From Candidatus Peregrinibacteria bacterium RIFCSPLOWO2_01_FULL_39_12 (GTDB lineage Bacteria > Patescibacteriota > Gracilibacteria > UBA1369 > LOWO2-01-FULL-3), in contig MFXA01000021.1 of assembly GCA_001787455.1 (NCBI GenBank), forward strand, positions 3,515 through 9,661: a stretch of 6,147 nucleotides of DNA, given 5' to 3'. This document shows, one piece after another, positions 4,889-6,147 of this stretch (the stretch's first letter is position 1; every line of letters starts with the position of its first letter). Made by a program: the position numbers and the translations under genes. The notes under the pieces were generated by a model that worked only from the letters and a program-made list of their open reading frames with translations, made no database searches and was not told the DNA's origin.

Positions 4889-5782
4889 TCAACCTATATC
4901 CCACTCGACCAGTTTTATAAGATTTTTAATTTGCGAGTGATATTCTTTCGGATAAGAGAATGCGTATACAAATCCGCCAATTCTTATGACTAAAAATGCC
5001 GTACCACTCCTCATCTGATCATTCATATAAAATGAAGATGATCCGTATTCATTGGTTTCATTTACCTGAACGTTCAAACCTTCGGAGGCTCTTATTTTAA
5101 TCAGTTCGTAAACCTCGCTTATTTCCGTATTTATACCTGTTTTAAAGATATAAACCTTTGCAAGCGCTGATTCTTCCGTTCTTATAGCTGTTTTTGTAAC
5201 TTCGGTATCAAACAGGTCGTCTATTTGTATCGTTTTGAAAAGTTTTCCGTCAGATAATTCTTTTTTTAAGTATGCACTGCTAAAACCGGCGCTTTTGATT
5301 TGTTCATCTCTCAAATAAATACTTGCAGATGTGGGAGATATTGTGGAAGCATCGAAGCTGAAATCTTCGAAATCGGAAGAAGCGCTTTCCAATCCTGTTG
5401 GGACTTCGGCATCGATCAAATCTCCGGATTCAGTTAACCCTTCAAGCAATGGCAGATAGTCATAAGGCAAATCGGCTGTGCCTGAGCCGGCGGATTCGAT
5501 TAAATCAAGCGGTGAATTTCCGTTATCTTCTGAGATACCACCCGAAATATCATTCGAAACAACATCGGCACCCAATCTATTTTTCGTACCCCCCAAAACA
5601 GATGTTTCCATACTTTTTGACAAATCCAAGGTTTCAGGAAGATTTACTTCCATATTCCCACCGGAGGAATTTTTATCTTCGCCGCCTCCCAAGGCCGGCA
5701 AATAATCGTTAACAAACATTTCCGATACGACAACCACGACAATAACAGTCAAAATGAGAGTGAAAACGGTAAATTTTTTCAT
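4889..5782 (-). CDS. Membrane-anchored or secreted protein of unknown function
   Basis: I do not recognise this 297-residue protein. Residues 1-4 are basic (MKKF) and 5-20 form a Val/Ile-rich hydrophobic segment, giving either a signal peptide or an N-terminal anchor. There is no Cys, so it is not a lipoprotein. Residues about 33-150 are a low-complexity Gly/Ser/Asp/Glu-rich, acidic region, likely disordered and extracytoplasmic. Residues about 155-297 look folded, with alternating hydrophobic strands (ALAKVYIFKTG, AFLVIRIGGFVYAFSYP) and a closing amphipathic helix. A small sensor- or adhesion-like extracytoplasmic domain on a flexible stalk fits, but this is inference. It is alone between rplK and the divergent secE, and has its own candidate promoter. 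Stop is TGA. No Shine-Dalgarno sequence precedes the ATG at 5782. That it is a real gene is supported by the signal-like N-terminus and uninterrupted length; the overlapping plus-strand frames are shorter and lack such features. Confidence 0.82.
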   Translation of the reverse strand: MKKFTVFTLILTVIVVVVVSEMFVNDYLPALGGGEDKNSSGGNMEVNLPETLDLSKSMETSVLGGTKNRLGADVVSNDISGGISEDNGNSPLDLIESAGSGTADLPYDYLPLLEGLTESGDLIDAEVPTGLESASSDFEDFSFDASTISPTSASIYLRDEQIKSAGFSSAYLKKELSDGKLFKTIQIDDLFDTEVTKTAIRTEESALAKVYIFKTGINTEISEVYELIKIRASEGLNVQVNETNEYGSSSFYMNDQMRSGTAFLVIRIGGFVYAFSYPKEYHSQIKNLIKLVEWDIG

Positions 5783-5806
5783 AATTTAAGAATGAGTCTT
5801 TTTTAG

Positions 5807-5835
5807 ATAGTAAAATGAATTCTTTGAAATTGCAA
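5807..5835 (-). promoter_or_regulatory. Candidate promoter of the unknown secreted-protein gene
   Basis: The minus strand has TTGCAA (5835-5830, four of six to TTGACA), a 17 bp spacer and TACTAT (5812-5807, four of six to TATAAT). The predicted start is about 17 nt before the ATG at 5782. Spacing is ideal, hexamers are moderate. Confidence 0.4.
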
Positions 5836-5863
5836 GCTGGTTAAAATTTTTTTGAAATTTTTC

Positions 5864-5891
5864 TTGCTTTTATCGCAATGGATGATATATT
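5864..5891 (+). promoter_or_regulatory. Candidate promoter of secE
   Basis: TTGCTT (5864-5869) and TATATT (5886-5891, five of six to TATAAT) are separated by 16 bp, preceded by an A/T-rich tract (5841-5862) that could act as an UP element. The predicted leader is about 45 nt and carries AGGAG at 5920-5924. It is back to back with the candidate promoter of the unknown gene in the 160 bp divergent gap. Confidence 0.4.
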
Positions 5892-5942
5892 TATGTCACT
5901 TAGAAGCCCGACGCTTTTTAGGAGTACTTAAAAAAAAATACT

Positions 5943-6134
5943 ATGAAAATACTTACAAATTATATAAGAAGCAGTTTTGAAGAGCTGAGCAAAGTGGTTT
6001 GGCCTACAAAAAATCAAGCGGTAAAACTTACAATAATCGTTCTTGTTTTTTGTTTGATTGTGGCTGTAGTGCTTGGTGTTGTGGATTACGCGTTTGGTTA
6101 CGGTTACAATTATTTACTTAAGCTTACATCTTAA
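5943..6134 (+). CDS. secE: Preprotein translocase subunit SecE
   Basis: The 63-residue product is the short, single-span form of SecE found in most bacteria other than Enterobacteria. ELSKVVWPTKNQA (14-26) is the family signature on the cytoplasmic amphipathic helix, with Trp20-Pro21 at its core. Residues about 28-50 form the single membrane span. SecE clamps the two halves of SecY in the SecYEG channel of the cytoplasmic membrane. AGGAG at 5920-5924 is 18 nt before the ATG, too far for a normal Shine-Dalgarno sequence, with a run of nine A residues (5930-5938) between. The gene is probably cotranscribed with nusG, whose likely start is 3 bp downstream of the TAA. Confidence 0.96.
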   Translation: MKILTNYIRSSFEELSKVVWPTKNQAVKLTIIVLVFCLIVAVVLGVVDYAFGYGYNYLLKLTS

Positions 6135-6137
6135 AAC

Positions 6138-6147
6138 ATGACTCGTC
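6138..6147 (+). CDS. nusG: Probable start of nusG (only three codons in window)
   Basis: An ATG at 6138 opens a frame (Met-Thr-Arg) 3 bp after the secE stop and runs off the window. The call rests on context only: secE is followed by nusG in most bacteria. Three codons carry no family signal, and the real start could lie further on. Confidence 0.4.

Noticed and set aside
4889..4891. TGA read as glycine or tryptophan (alternative genetic code, as in Gracilibacteria)
   Set aside because: No gene in the window has an in-frame TGA, glycines use GGN and tryptophans TGG. Read-through would add only a few residues before TAA.

Overview
The window looks like chromosomal sequence from an AT-rich bacterium with compact gene spacing. 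The standard code with TAA, TAG and TGA stops fits: no long gene needs a reassigned UGA. The protein styles (a divergent thymidylate kinase, a full-length trimeric dUTPase, a DUF1385/YqhQ-type membrane protein, a short SecE) together with the near absence of Shine-Dalgarno sequences are compatible with a Patescibacteria/CPR lineage. That placement is a guess from gene flavour and was not computed.

Layout. The left third is a minus-strand nucleotide-metabolism cluster, read right to left: dut (2478-2017), a thymidylate-kinase-like gene (1977-1375), folD (1192-323) and the first 90 codons of purF (270 to beyond base 1). Dut and the kinase sit on the dUTP to dUMP to dTMP to dTDP route. FolD supplies one-carbon folates for purine and thymidylate synthesis, and PurF commits PRPP to purines. 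A plus-strand DUF1385 membrane protein gene (2538-3554) diverges from dut across 59 bp and converges on rplA with an 11 bp gap. Next come the minus-strand ribosomal genes rplK and rplA (L11, L1), with a good candidate L1-binding RNA element between them. Upstream of rplK is an unrecognised minus-strand gene for a membrane-anchored or secreted protein (5782-4889). At the right edge secE (5943-6134), and probably the first codons of nusG, run on the plus strand. The usual secE-nusG-rplK-rplA order is therefore broken here into divergent halves.

The most unusual structure lies between the genes. A composite repeat made of two GC-rich hairpins joined by a 11-14 nt A/T-rich linker occurs three times (about 295-345, 1330-1372 and 1994-2044), with a more decayed relative near 4779-4852. 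Copies run into the 3' ends of folD and dut and supply their last codons. The hairpin arm GGCGGACAYC lies 19-27 nt upstream of the start codons of purF, the kinase and rplK, always in the same orientation relative to the gene. No stretch longer than 300 bp is without a gene. I saw no tRNA, rRNA, CRISPR array, insertion sequence or phage gene.
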